From positions 1,550,001 through 1,614,000 of the forward strand of contig NZ_CP133111.1 in assembly GCF_033001325.1 (NCBI RefSeq): a stretch of 64,000 bases of DNA, in the 5' to 3' direction. Under the pieces are notes generated by a model. That model did not search any database and was not told the origin of the DNA. It saw only the letters and a list, made by a program, of their open reading frames with translations. Every line of letters starts with the position of its first letter. The first letter of the stretch is position 1. Below are positions 1 to 8,321 of this stretch, one piece after another. This DNA comes from Rhodopseudomonas sp. BAL398. GTDB lineage: Bacteria; Pseudomonadota; Alphaproteobacteria; Rhizobiales; Xanthobacteraceae. The position numbers and the translations under genes were made by a program.

Positions 1-66
1 CTGCTCGAACTCGAACTCGCCGGACGGCTGGAGCGCCACGGCAACGGGCTGGTGTCGTTGCTGTGA
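1..66 (+). CDS. dprA: DprA, DNA-processing protein, C-terminal end only
   Basis: Twenty-one codons and a TGA stop remain of a gene that enters from the left edge. The residues (LLELELAGRLERHGNGLVSL) match the usual end of DprA/Smf, the loader of RecA onto incoming single-stranded DNA: a C-terminal winged-helix segment with the ELAGRLER-G-G pattern. The position upstream of topA on the same strand agrees with the dprA-topA order common in alphaproteobacteria, although here about 3.1 kb of other genes lie between them. The identification rests on a short tail plus synteny. Confidence 0.72.
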   Translation: MLELELAGRLERHGNGLVSLL

Positions 67-69
67 CAA

Positions 70-555
70 TCAGCGCGCCGCGTTACGGCGATCGAAGGCC
101 TGCCGCGCGCTTTCGATCTGCGGCTGATGCTGCCGCGCCCACCTGCCGAGCTGTTTGACCGGCACGCTCAGGCCGCGGCCGAGATCGGTGAGCTCGTAAT
201 CGACCCGCGGCGGAATGGTCGGAAACACCGTGCGGGTGACCAGGCCGTCGCGTTCCAGCCCGCGCAGCGTCAGGGTCAGCATCCGCTGCGAAATACCGCC
301 GACCATCCGCTTCAACTCATTGAAGCGGCGCGGCCCGTCGCCCAGCAGCATGATGACGTAGACGCTCCATTTGTCGCCGATCCGCGCGAAAACCGGAGCC
401 ACGCCCTGGCATTCGCTGCTGATATGCGGGGGCAGCGGCACGGTTACAGTGCTGTGCCCGGGCACCTCACTGTGCGTGGGCACCTCGCTGTGCGCGGGCA
501 GTTCGCTGTGCTCGGGTTTCAAAATAGTGCCTTCTTGTGCGGTTTGGACAGTCAC
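70..555 (-). CDS. HxlR-family transcriptional regulator, divergent from azoreductase
   Basis: A 161-residue winged-helix regulator. The HxlR core runs from about residue 45 to 150 (IGDKWSVYVIMLLGDGPRRF, then the recognition segment ISQRMLTLTLRGLERDGLV and the wing PRVDYELTDLG). Its single cysteine, Cys49 (SSECQG), precedes the first helix, where quinone/diamide sensors of this family such as YodB carry their reactive cysteine. An unusual feature is an N-terminal extension of about 45 residues made of HSE(V/L)Px hexapeptide repeats. It is divergent from the FMN azoreductase gene, so a role as its redox-sensitive repressor is likely but inferred. The stop lies three bases after the dprA stop, convergent. 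Confidence 0.85.
   Translation of the reverse strand: MTVQTAQEGTILKPEHSELPAHSEVPTHSEVPGHSTVTVPLPPHISSECQGVAPVFARIGDKWSVYVIMLLGDGPRRFNELKRMVGGISQRMLTLTLRGLERDGLVTRTVFPTIPPRVDYELTDLGRGLSVPVKQLGRWARQHQPQIESARQAFDRRNAAR
452..519 (-). repeat. 18-bp tandem repeat inside the HxlR gene
   Basis: Three to four units of 18 bp, starting at 452, 470, 488 and a diverged one at 506, share CTGTGC-N3-GGGCA (plus strand). They encode, on the minus strand, the hexapeptide repeat HSEVPx in the N-terminal extension of the regulator. Because the unit is a multiple of three, copy number can change without a frameshift. Confidence 0.85.
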
Positions 556-597
556 TCATAGTGCGTCGGTTACAAACCTATACCAAGGACGATGCAA

Positions 598-1212
598 ATG
601 AAACTGCTCCACATCGACTCCAGCGTGCTCGGCGCGCTTTCCGTCAGCCGTCAGGTCTCGGCCGCCATCGTCGAGCGCCTCAGCGGGGCCACGCCCGGGG
701 TCGAAATCATCTATCGCGATCTCGCCGCCACACCGCTGGCGCACCTGTCGGGCGCACATCTCGCCGCAGCGCAGGGCGCTGCGGCCGACACTGCACTCCT
801 GCCCGATCTTGCCGCTGGCCAAGCCGTGCTGGAGGAATTTCTGGCCGCCGACATCGTGGTGATCGGCGCACCGATGTATAATTTCTCGATCCCGACCCAA
901 CTGAAGTCGTGGATCGATCGCATCGCGGTGGCCGGCAAGACATTCCGCTACGACGCCTCCGGCGTCCACCAGGGTCTCGTCGGCGGCAAGCGGGTCATCA
1001 TCGCCTTGTCGCGGGGTAATTTTTACGGTGCCGGCGCCCCCGCCGCGATCTACGAGCATGCCGAAAGCTATTTGCGCGGCGTGTTCGGCTTCATCGGGGT
1101 GACCGATATCGAACTGATCGTTGCCGAGGGCATCGGCAAGGGTCCGGAGCATCGCGAACAGTCGATCGCCGGCGCCTTGCAGGCCGCGACGCAACTGCGC
1201 GCCGTGGCGTAG
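598..1212 (+). CDS. azoR: FMN-dependent NADH-azoreductase
   Basis: A 204-residue flavodoxin-fold enzyme that reduces quinones and azo compounds by two-electron transfer from NADH, protecting against electrophile stress. Visible signatures are the FMN phosphate loop [13 protein letters not shown] near the N-terminus, the [16 protein letters not shown] segment and the GGKRVI/LSRGNFY region. Two ATGs lie six bases apart (592 and 598). The Shine-Dalgarno AAGGA at 585-589 is only 2 nt from the first but 8 nt from the second, so translation most likely starts at 598 (MKLLHIDSS). It is divergent from an HxlR regulator; a GGTTTG/CAAACC inverted repeat (541-546 and 573-578) lies in the shared promoter region. 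Confidence 0.9.
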   Translation: MKLLHIDSSVLGALSVSRQVSAAIVERLSGATPGVEIIYRDLAATPLAHLSGAHLAAAQGAAADTALLPDLAAGQAVLEEFLAADIVVIGAPMYNFSIPTQLKSWIDRIAVAGKTFRYDASGVHQGLVGGKRVIIALSRGNFYGAGAPAAIYEHAESYLRGVFGFIGVTDIELIVAEGIGKGPEHREQSIAGALQAATQLRAVA

Positions 1213-1236
1213 CGGCGCGACGGCCGCCCTCGCCGC

Positions 1237-1272
1237 AAAAAGCAACGGCCCGAAGTGAAATCACTTCGAGCC
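1237..1272 (-). terminator. Hairpin terminator after the SDR gene, probably bidirectional
   Basis: The stem CGAAGTG/CACTTCG (1251-1257 with 1262-1268, AAAT loop) is extended by GGC/GCC after a one-base mismatch. Read on the minus strand it is followed by a T-rich run ending in five Ts (1241-1237). It lies between the convergent azoR and SDR genes, so it can end the SDR transcript and perhaps slow the azoR one. Confidence 0.6.
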
Positions 1273-1375
1273 ATCTTTAGAGGCGGACGTACATCCGGCC
1301 CGCCTCCTGCTGACGACCATCGTCAACTATCGCAGTTAACGATCCGTTAACGACAGGCTGATGACTTGCCGCGAT

Positions 1376-2149
1376 CTAGCCGCGATAGATCGGCGCACCG
1401 GCCGGCGACGCGGTGGCACCGCCGTCAACGAAGATCTCCTGGCCCTGGATATGCGCCGCCTCGTCCGAGGCCAGGAACAGCACGGTGGCGGCGACGTGGT
1501 CGGGTTCGCCGAGATGGCCGAGCGGCGTGCTCAGCGCGATCCGCTGTTCGAACGCCCGCTCCGCCTCCGGGGTCGCGATCGCCGCGCCCCAGATCGGGGT
1601 CCGGATCGCGCCCGGCGCAACCACGTTGACGCGGATGCCGCGCGGCGACAATTCCGACGCCATCACCCGCGCCATCGCCCGCACCCCGGCCTTGCTGGCT
1701 GCATAGGCGGCATAGCCCGGAATCCCCAGCACGCTGGTCACCGAGCCGTTGAGGATGATCGAGGCGTTGTCGTTGAGATGCGGCAGTGCCGCCTGCACGG
1801 TGAAGAACACCCCGGTCAGGTTGGTGCCGATCACGCTGGCGAAGGCGTCCGGCGTGGTCGCGCCGAGCGGCGAGCCGGCAGCGATGCCCGCATTGGCGAA
1901 CAGGATGTCGAGCTTGCCGAACCGCTCTACCGCCGCGGCGATCGCCGCCTCGGTAGCCTCCGTATCGGTGGCGTCGGCAACGAAGCCGATGGCGTTGCCG
2001 CCGAGCTCGGCCACCACGGCATCGAGCCGGGCGCGGTTGCGGCCGGTGATGGCGACCCGGGCGCCTTCGGCCACGAAGCGTCTGGCGGTGGCCAGTCCGA
2101 TGCCGCTGTTGCCGCCGGTAATCAAGGCCGTCTTGTTTGCCAATCGCAT
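1376..2149 (-). CDS. Short-chain dehydrogenase/reductase (SDR)
   Basis: A classical SDR of 257 residues with all family marks: cofactor loop TGGNSGIG near residue 12, an NAG motif (FANAGIAAG), the catalytic serine in NGSVTS, and YAAYAASKAG carrying the Tyr-x3-Lys pair. The substrate cannot be read from sequence. The start chosen is the ATG at 2149 because GGAG lies six bases upstream on the minus strand; the ATG at 2161 has no ribosome site. It is divergently transcribed from an HxlR regulator, with a striking twin inverted repeat between them, so it is probably repressed by that regulator. Confidence 0.9.
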   Translation of the reverse strand: MRLANKTALITGGNSGIGLATARRFVAEGARVAITGRNRARLDAVVAELGGNAIGFVADATDTEATEAAIAAAVERFGKLDILFANAGIAAGSPLGATTPDAFASVIGTNLTGVFFTVQAALPHLNDNASIILNGSVTSVLGIPGYAAYAASKAGVRAMARVMASELSPRGIRVNVVAPGAIRTPIWGAAIATPEAERAFEQRIALSTPLGHLGEPDHVAATVLFLASDEAAHIQGQEIFVDGGATASPAGAPIYRG

Positions 2150-2162
2150 CGCCCGCTCCATG

Positions 2163-2219
2163 TGGTTGCATATTGAAACTAGATCGACATTTAGCGGCGA
2201 TGGTTTCATAATGCAACCA
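2163..2219. promoter_or_regulatory. Twin palindromic operator between SDR and HxlR genes
   Basis: Two 18-bp boxes, 2163-2180 and 2202-2219, are inverted relative to each other (15 of 18 positions match) and separated by 21 bp. Each box is itself an imperfect palindrome of the form GTTkCA-N3-TGmAAC. They occupy the divergent promoter region, so two dimers of the adjacent HxlR protein are the likely binders. Binding is inferred, not shown. Confidence 0.7.
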
Positions 2220-2251
2220 TCGAGCAACCGATTTGCAGGCGAGGCCCCGCG

Positions 2252-2695
2252 ATGGTGAAACGCACCCGTTTCGAACACGACGCCTGCCCGATCGCCCGTG
2301 CGCTCGACTCGCTGGGCGACGGCTGGTCGCTGCTGATCCTGCGCGACGCCTTTTTGGGGATCAGCCGGTTCAGCGCGTTTCAGAAGAGCCTGGGCGTCGC
2401 CAAGAACATCCTCGCGGCGCGGTTGCGCGCGCTGGTTGTGCACGGCCTGCTGCGTGAGGCCCCGGCCGCCGACGGCAGTGCCTATAAGGACTACCTGCTG
2501 ACCGACAAGGGCCGCGCGGCGTTTCCGGTGCTGGTGGCGCTGCGGCAGTGGAGCGAGGCCTATGGCTTCGAGGGCGAGACGGTGACGACCGCGCTGGTCG
2601 ACCGCAGCTCGCGGCGGCGGGTTAAGCTGGAATTGCGCGCCGCCGACGGCCGCCTGCTCGGCCCCGGCGATATCGAAATGGTGTCCGCGGGATAG
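2252..2695 (+). CDS. HxlR-family transcriptional regulator, divergent from SDR
   Basis: A 147-residue winged-helix regulator. The first 110 residues are a typical HxlR domain: FEHDACPIARALDSLGDGWSLLILRDAFLG, then GVAKNILAARLRALVVHGLL and a wing containing YLLTDKG. The Cys in ACPIA is at the family's conserved N-terminal position. The C-terminal 35 residues (from about TTALVDRSS) form a short extension with basic and beta-rich character seen in many proteobacterial members. The start has GAGG about 8 bases upstream. It probably autoregulates and controls the divergent SDR gene through the palindromes in between. Confidence 0.88.
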   Translation: MVKRTRFEHDACPIARALDSLGDGWSLLILRDAFLGISRFSAFQKSLGVAKNILAARLRALVVHGLLREAPAADGSAYKDYLLTDKGRAAFPVLVALRQWSEAYGFEGETVTTALVDRSSRRRVKLELRAADGRLLGPGDIEMVSAG

Positions 2696-2698
2696 CGC

Positions 2699-2926
2699 CT
2701 ATTCGCCGGGCTGCTGCGGCGGCGGGGTCCGGCGCAGCCGCACCATCTCCTGGGCCTCCAGCAGCGCCATTTCCAGCAGATAGGCCAGCATCTCAAGGCG
2801 GTGGATTCGCGCCAGATGCAGCAGGTCGGCGATGGCTTCGGAGATATAGCCCGCGGCCTCGACAGGGCCGCCGTCGCGCTCCATCGGGTCCGTGGGTGGC
2901 TGATCGCTCCTGCGCCGCGACGACAT
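2699..2926 (-). CDS. Small conserved hypothetical protein
   Basis: A 75-residue protein with no family I can name. It has a polar N-terminus (MSSRRRSDQPPTDP), a helical centre rich in Leu, Ala and Glu (EAIADLLHLARIHRLEMLAYLLEMALLEAQEMVRL in outline) and a Pro/Gln tail. The helix looks amphipathic and could pair with itself or a partner. The start at 2926 is preferred over 2962 because AAGGA sits 8 bases upstream. It ends three bases from the convergent HxlR gene. Codon use is like its neighbours, supporting a real gene. Confidence 0.7.
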   Translation of the reverse strand: MSSRRRSDQPPTDPMERDGGPVEAAGYISEAIADLLHLARIHRLEMLAYLLEMALLEAQEMVRLRRTPPPQQPGE

Positions 2927-3074
2927 CAACCAAGTCCTTCCGAAAGCCGGGCCACCACGCACATCTACGGGCTTTTTATAGATTTACTCGCTATGGTTGT
3001 GCAACCCCTGGTTTTAGTAAAACCGAATCGCACTGTTTTTGAGGCTCCGGAACCCGCACTGTCACCCGATCGGT

Positions 3075-3103
3075 ATTTGACAGCGGGGTCGCCACCACCC
3101 ATG
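3075..3103 (+). promoter_or_regulatory. Candidate topA promoter
   Basis: A perfect TTGACA hexamer at 3075-3080 is followed after 17 bp by CATGTT, a weak -10. It lies 72 bp before the topA start. A small hairpin GGTTTT-AGT-AAAACC (3010-3024) sits further upstream. The rest of 2927-3174 holds no gene. Confidence 0.35.
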
Positions 3104-3174
3104 TTCCGGACAATGTGGCTGGCGCGAGTCTCGCGGAACCGGCTCGTATCTCCCAGACAAGCCATTGGAATGAC

Positions 3175-5961
3175 ATGAATATCGTCATTGTCGAGTCGCC
3201 TGCGAAGGCCAAGACGATCAACAAATATTTGGGCGCGTCGTATGAGGTCCTGGCCTCATTCGGGCATGTGCGCGACCTTCCGGCGAAGAATGGATCGGTC
3301 GATCCGGACGCCAATTTTCAGATGATCTGGGAAATCGACCCCAAAGCAGCCGGGCGGTTGAACGACATCGCCAAGGCGCTGAAGGGGGCCGACAAGCTGA
3401 TCCTCGCCACCGACCCTGATCGCGAGGGCGAAGCGATCTCCTGGCATGTTCTTGAGGTGTTGAGAGAAAAGCGCGCGATCAAGGATCACAAGATCGAACG
3501 CGTGGTGTTCAACGCGATCACCAAGCAGGCCGTTACCGAGGCGATGAAGAATCCGCGCCAGATCGACGGCGCGCTGGTCGACGCCTATATGGCGCGCCGC
3601 GCGCTCGACTATCTGGTCGGCTTCACGCTGTCGCCGGTGCTGTGGCGCAAATTGCCCGGCGCCCGCTCCGCCGGACGGGTACAGTCGGTGGCGCTGCGGC
3701 TGGTATGCGACCGCGAGATGGAGATCGAGAAATTCCTGCCGCGCGAATATTGGTCGCTGGTGGCGACGCTCACCACGCCGCGCGGCGACAGTTTCGAGAC
3801 CCGCCTGGTCGGCGCCGACGGCAAGAAGATCCAGCGGCTCGATATCGGCACCGGCGCCGAGGCCGAGGATTTCAAGCAGGCGATCGAAAGCGCCAATTTC
3901 ACGGTGTCCTCGGTCGAGGCCAAGCCGGCGAAGCGCAACCCTTATGCGCCGTTCACCACCTCGACGCTGCAACAGGAGGCCAGCCGCAAGCTCGGCTTTG
4001 CGCCCGCCCACACCATGCGGATCGCGCAGCGGCTCTATGAGGGCATCGACATCGGCGGCGAGACCACCGGTCTCATTACCTATATGCGAACCGACGGCGT
4101 CCAGATCGACGTCTCGGCGATCACCCAGGCGCGCGAGGTGATCGGCGAGGATTACGGCAAGAAATATGTTCCCGAGACGCCGCGGCAATATGTGGCCAAG
4201 GCCAAGAATGCCCAGGAAGCGCATGAAGCGATCCGCCCGACCGACCTGTCGCGCCGCCCCGACGCGCTGCGCGCCCGGCTCGACCATGATCAGATCCGGC
4301 TCTACGAGCTGATCTGGATCCGCACCATCGCCAGCCAGATGGAATCCGCCGAACTCGAGCGCACCACCGTCGATATCGCCGCCAAGGCCGGATCGCGGGT
4401 GCTGGAATTGCGCGCCACCGGCCAGGTGGTGAAGTTCGACGGCTTTCTCGCGGTCTATCAGGAAGGCCGTGACGACGATTCCGACGATGAGGACAGCCGC
4501 CGGCTGCCGATCATCAACCAGGGCGAGGATCTGAAGAAGAAGGACCTCGCCGTCACCCAGCATTTCACCGAACCGCCGCCGCGTTTCTCCGAAGCCTCCT
4601 TGGTGAAGCGGATGGAAGAGCTCGGCATCGGCCGGCCCTCGACCTATGCGTCGATCCTGCAGGTGTTGAAGGACCGCGGCTACGTCAAGCTCGACAAGAA
4701 GCGTCTGCACGGCGAGGACAAGGGCCGCGTCGTGGTGGCGTTCCTGGAGAACTTCTTCGCCCGCTACGTCGAATACGACTTCACCGCGGCGCTCGAAGAG
4801 AAGCTCGATCGGATCTCCAACAACGAGATCTCCTGGCAGGAAGTGCTGCGCGATTTCTGGACCGACTTCATCGGCGCCGTGAACGAGATCAAGGATCTGC
4901 GGGTGACGCAGGTGCTGGACGCGCTCGACGAGATGCTGGGACCGCATATCTACGCCCCGCGCGAGGATGGCGGCGATCCGCGGCAATGCCCGAGCTGCGG
5001 CACCGGCAAGCTCAACCTCAAGGCCGGCAAGTTCGGCGCCTTTGTCGGCTGCACCAACTATCCGGAATGCCGCTACACCCGTCCGCTGGCGGCCGATGGC
5101 GGCGGCGATGGCGATCGCATTCTCGGCCCCGATCCGGTGTCGGGCCTCGAAGTCGCAGTCAAGTCCGGCCGGTTCGGGCCCTATATCCAGCTCGGCGAGG
5201 CAAAGGATTACGCCGAGGGCGAGAAGCCCAAGCGCGCCGGGATTCCGAAGAACTCCTCGCCCGGCGACATGGAGCTGGAGCTGGCGCTCAAGCTGCTGTC
5301 GCTGCCGCGCGAAGTCGGCAAGCATCCCGAGACCGGCGAGCCGATCAAGGCCGGGATCGGCCGCTTCGGGCCTTACGTTCAGCATGAGAAGACCTATGCA
5401 AGCCTCGAAGCCGGCGACGAAGTTTTCGATATCGGCCTGAACCGCGCGGTCACGCTGATCGCCGAGAAAATCCTCAAGGGCCCGAGCAAGCGCAAATTCG
5501 GCGCCGACCCCGGCAAGCCGCTCGGCGAGCATCCGTCGCTCGGCACCGTCGCCGTCAAGGGCGGCCGCTACGGCGCCTATGTGACCGCCGGCGGCGTCAA
5601 CGCCACCATCCCGAGCGACAAGACCGAGGACGGCATTACGCTGGCGGAAGCCATCGCGCTGATCGACGAGCGCGCCGCCAAGGGTGGCGGCAAGACCAAG
5701 AAGGTCGCCAAGAAGAAGGCGCCGGCCAAGAAGACCGCGGCCAAGTCTGATGCCAAGTCGGATGCCAAATCCGACGCCGAAGGCAAGCCCGCCAAGAAAG
5801 TCGTCAAGAAGGCGGTCAAGAAGAAAGCCGCCGCCAAGCCGAAGGCCGAAAGCGCCGCCGCCAGCAAGGCGCGAGCGCCGGTGACGGCGAAAACCTCGAC
5901 GGCGAACGCCGCTGCCAAGTCAAAACCTGTCGCCAAGAAGAGCGCCGGCAAGAACGGATAA
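3175..5961 (+). CDS. topA: DNA topoisomerase I (type IA, omega protein)
   Basis: Relaxes negatively supercoiled DNA by single-strand cleavage and passage. The 928 residues begin with the Toprim domain (MNIVIVESPAKAKTI; DPDREGEAISWH carries the acidic metal site). The catalytic tyrosine is Tyr303 in GLITYMRTDG. A four-cysteine zinc ribbon follows (Cys605, 608, 626, 632), then degenerate zinc-ribbon-like repeats with FGPY(I/V)Q motifs. The last ~85 residues are a Lys/Ala-rich tail (AKKKAPAKK, repeated KSDA), typical of alphaproteobacterial enzymes and likely to bind DNA. The ATG at 3175 matches the conserved N-terminus; an upstream in-frame ATG at 3115 adds unrelated residues. rnr starts two bases after the stop. 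Confidence 0.97.
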   Translation: MNIVIVESPAKAKTINKYLGASYEVLASFGHVRDLPAKNGSVDPDANFQMIWEIDPKAAGRLNDIAKALKGADKLILATDPDREGEAISWHVLEVLREKRAIKDHKIERVVFNAITKQAVTEAMKNPRQIDGALVDAYMARRALDYLVGFTLSPVLWRKLPGARSAGRVQSVALRLVCDREMEIEKFLPREYWSLVATLTTPRGDSFETRLVGADGKKIQRLDIGTGAEAEDFKQAIESANFTVSSVEAKPAKRNPYAPFTTSTLQQEASRKLGFAPAHTMRIAQRLYEGIDIGGETTGLITYMRTDGVQIDVSAITQAREVIGEDYGKKYVPETPRQYVAKAKNAQEAHEAIRPTDLSRRPDALRARLDHDQIRLYELIWIRTIASQMESAELERTTVDIAAKAGSRVLELRATGQVVKFDGFLAVYQEGRDDDSDDEDSRRLPIINQGEDLKKKDLAVTQHFTEPPPRFSEASLVKRMEELGIGRPSTYASILQVLKDRGYVKLDKKRLHGEDKGRVVVAFLENFFARYVEYDFTAALEEKLDRISNNEISWQEVLRDFWTDFIGAVNEIKDLRVTQVLDALDEMLGPHIYAPREDGGDPRQCPSCGTGKLNLKAGKFGAFVGCTNYPECRYTRPLAADGGGDGDRILGPDPVSGLEVAVKSGRFGPYIQLGEAKDYAEGEKPKRAGIPKNSSPGDMELELALKLLSLPREVGKHPETGEPIKAGIGRFGPYVQHEKTYASLEAGDEVFDIGLNRAVTLIAEKILKGPSKRKFGADPGKPLGEHPSLGTVAVKGGRYGAYVTAGGVNATIPSDKTEDGITLAEAIALIDERAAKGGGKTKKVAKKKAPAKKTAAKSDAKSDAKSDAEGKPAKKVVKKAVKKKAAAKPKAESAAASKARAPVTAKTSTANAAAKSKPVAKKSAGKNG

Positions 5962-5963
5962 AA

Positions 5964-8321
5964 GTGAGCAAGAAACGCGAGGCCAGCTTTCCTGACCGCG
6001 ACGCCATCGTGGCGTTTATTCGCGGCGCCGCCGGCAAGGTCGGCACCCGCGAGATCGCCCGCGAATTCGGCCTGAAAAACGCCGACCGCGCCGAGCTGAA
6101 GCGGATTCTGCGCGAGCTTGCCGATAGCGGCGTGATCAAGAAATACCGCAAGAGCGTCGCCGAACCCGCGGCGCTGCCGCCGACTTTGGTCGCCGACATC
6201 ACCGCGCGCGACGACGACGGCGAATTGATCGCCACCCCGGCCGAATGGGACGAGCAGGACGGCGAGGCACCGAAGATCCGCATCCATGTGCCACGCCGCG
6301 CCGCACCGGGCACCGTGCCCGGCATCGGCGACCGCGCGCTGCTGCATGTCGAAGCCGCAGAGCGCGACAAAGTCGCCGCCTATCGGGGCCGCGTCGTCAA
6401 GGTCGTCGACCACACCAAGACCCGCATTCTCGGCATCTTCCGCGCCCTGCCCGATGGCGGCGGACGCCTGATCGGCGTCGACAAGAAGCAGGCCGGCCGC
6501 GAACTCAACATCGCCAAGGCCCACGCCAATGGCGCGCAGGACGGCGATCTGGTCAGCGTCGATCTGATCCACACCCGCGGCTATGGCCTGGCCTCGGGCA
6601 AGGTCAAGGAACGGCTCGGCTCGCTGGCGACCGAAAAGGCAGTCAGCCTGATCGCGATCCACTCCCACGAAATCCCGCAGGAATTTTCGTCCGCGGCGAT
6701 CCGCGAGGCCGAAGCCGCCAAGCCCGCGACGCTATCGGGCCGCGAGGACTGGCGCGAATTGCCGCTGGTCACCATCGATCCGCCCGACGCCAAGGACCAT
6801 GACGACGCCGTCTATGCCGAGCCGGATCCCGATCCGAGCAACAAGGACGGCTGCATCGTCTATGTGGCGATCGCCGATGTGGCGTTCTATGTCCGGCCCG
6901 GCTCGGCGCTGGATCGCGACGCGCTCAATCGCGGCAATTCGGTGTATTTCCCCGACCGCGTGGTGCCGATGCTGCCGGAGCGGATCTCCAACGATCTGTG
7001 CTCGCTGCGGCCCGGCGAAGCCCGCGGCGCGCTCGCCGTGCGCATGGTGATCGATGCCTCTGGCCGCAAGCGTTCGCATTCGTTTCACCGCATCCTGATG
7101 CGCTCGGCCGCCAAGCTGAGCTACGCCCAGGCCCAGGCCGCGATCGACGGCGATCCCGACGACACCACCGGCCCGCTGCTGGCGCCGATCCTGAAGCCGC
7201 TTTACGCCGCCTATGCGATCGTCAAGCGCGGCCGCGACGAGCGCGATCCGCTCGACCTCGATCTGCCCGAGCGCAAGATCGTGCTCAAGCCCGACGGCAC
7301 CGTCGACCGCGTCGTGGTGCCGGAGCGGCTCGACGCCCACAAGCTGATCGAGGAGTTCATGATCCTCGCCAATGTGGCCGCCGCCGAGATGCTGGAGAAG
7401 AAGGCGCTGCCGCTGATCTACCGGGTGCATGACGAGCCCAGCGTCGAGAAGGTGCACAACCTTCAGGAGTTTCTCAAGACGCTCGACCTGTCCTTCGCCA
7501 AGGCCGGGGCGTTGCGCCCTGCGTTGTTCAACCGCGTGCTGGCGCAGGTCAAAGGCCATGACGCCGAGCCGCTGGTCAACGAGGTGGTGCTGCGCTCGCA
7601 GGCGCAGGCCGAATACGCCTCGCAGAACTACGGTCATTTCGGCCTCAATCTGCGGCGCTACGCGCATTTCACCTCGCCGATCCGCCGCTACGCCGATCTG
7701 GTGGTGCATCGCGCGCTGATCCGCGCGCTCGGGCTTGGCGACGGCGCGCTGCCGGAGACCGAGACCGTCGAGACGCTGGCCGAGGTCGCGGCGCAAATTT
7801 CGGTCACCGAGCGCCGCGCCATGAAGGCCGAGCGCGAGACCACCGACCGGCTGATCGCGCATTTCCTCGCTGACCGCATCGGCGCCAGCTTCCAGGGCCG
7901 CATCTCCGGCGTCACCCGCGCCGGCCTGTTCGTCAAGCTCAGCGACACCGGCGCCGACGGGCTGATCCCGATCCGCACGCTCGGCACCGAATATTTCAAC
8001 TATGACGAGGCCCGCCACGCGCTGGTCGGCACACGCAGCGGTGCCATGCATCGGCTGGGGGACGTCGTCGACGTCCGTCTGGTAGAAGCTGCTCCTGTAG
8101 CCGGCGCGCTGCGCTTCGAACTGCTCAGCGAGGGTCAGGCCGCGCCGCGCGGCCGCCGCCGCGACGCCGGCAAGCCGCAACGCACCACGCGCGCCAAGGC
8201 CGCTCCCGGCCGCAGCCCGCGCAAGAAGGATCGCAAGCCCGGCACCACCAAGCCGGGCGCCAAGAAAACGAGCAAGGCCAGCAAGGCCAAGCCGAGCCGA
8301 CCAAAAAAGGGGAAACCATGA
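5964..8321 (+). CDS. rnr: Ribonuclease R (3'-5' exoribonuclease)
   Basis: Processive exoribonuclease that degrades structured RNA. The 785 residues comprise an N-terminal winged-helix region (REIAREFGLKNADRAELKRILREL), cold-shock/OB segments, and the RNB catalytic domain from about 265 to 610 with the acidic cluster DPPDAKDHDDAVYA. An S1 RNA-binding domain follows (FQGRISGVTRAGLFVKL, about 640-720), and the tail is Lys/Arg/Pro-rich. The start is a GTG two bases after the topA stop, so translation is probably coupled. The last four bases overlap the next gene (ATGA). The topA-rnr order is usual in this order of bacteria. Confidence 0.96.
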   Translation: MSKKREASFPDRDAIVAFIRGAAGKVGTREIAREFGLKNADRAELKRILRELADSGVIKKYRKSVAEPAALPPTLVADITARDDDGELIATPAEWDEQDGEAPKIRIHVPRRAAPGTVPGIGDRALLHVEAAERDKVAAYRGRVVKVVDHTKTRILGIFRALPDGGGRLIGVDKKQAGRELNIAKAHANGAQDGDLVSVDLIHTRGYGLASGKVKERLGSLATEKAVSLIAIHSHEIPQEFSSAAIREAEAAKPATLSGREDWRELPLVTIDPPDAKDHDDAVYAEPDPDPSNKDGCIVYVAIADVAFYVRPGSALDRDALNRGNSVYFPDRVVPMLPERISNDLCSLRPGEARGALAVRMVIDASGRKRSHSFHRILMRSAAKLSYAQAQAAIDGDPDDTTGPLLAPILKPLYAAYAIVKRGRDERDPLDLDLPERKIVLKPDGTVDRVVVPERLDAHKLIEEFMILANVAAAEMLEKKALPLIYRVHDEPSVEKVHNLQEFLKTLDLSFAKAGALRPALFNRVLAQVKGHDAEPLVNEVVLRSQAQAEYASQNYGHFGLNLRRYAHFTSPIRRYADLVVHRALIRALGLGDGALPETETVETLAEVAAQISVTERRAMKAERETTDRLIAHFLADRIGASFQGRISGVTRAGLFVKLSDTGADGLIPIRTLGTEYFNYDEARHALVGTRSGAMHRLGDVVDVRLVEAAPVAGALRFELLSEGQAAPRGRRRDAGKPQRTTRAKAAPGRSPRKKDRKPGTTKPGAKKTSKASKAKPSRPKKGKP

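Noticed and set aside
3256-5532. 758-residue open frame on the minus strand opposite topA
   Set aside because: It mirrors the strong codon bias of topA; no family features, and topA is certain.
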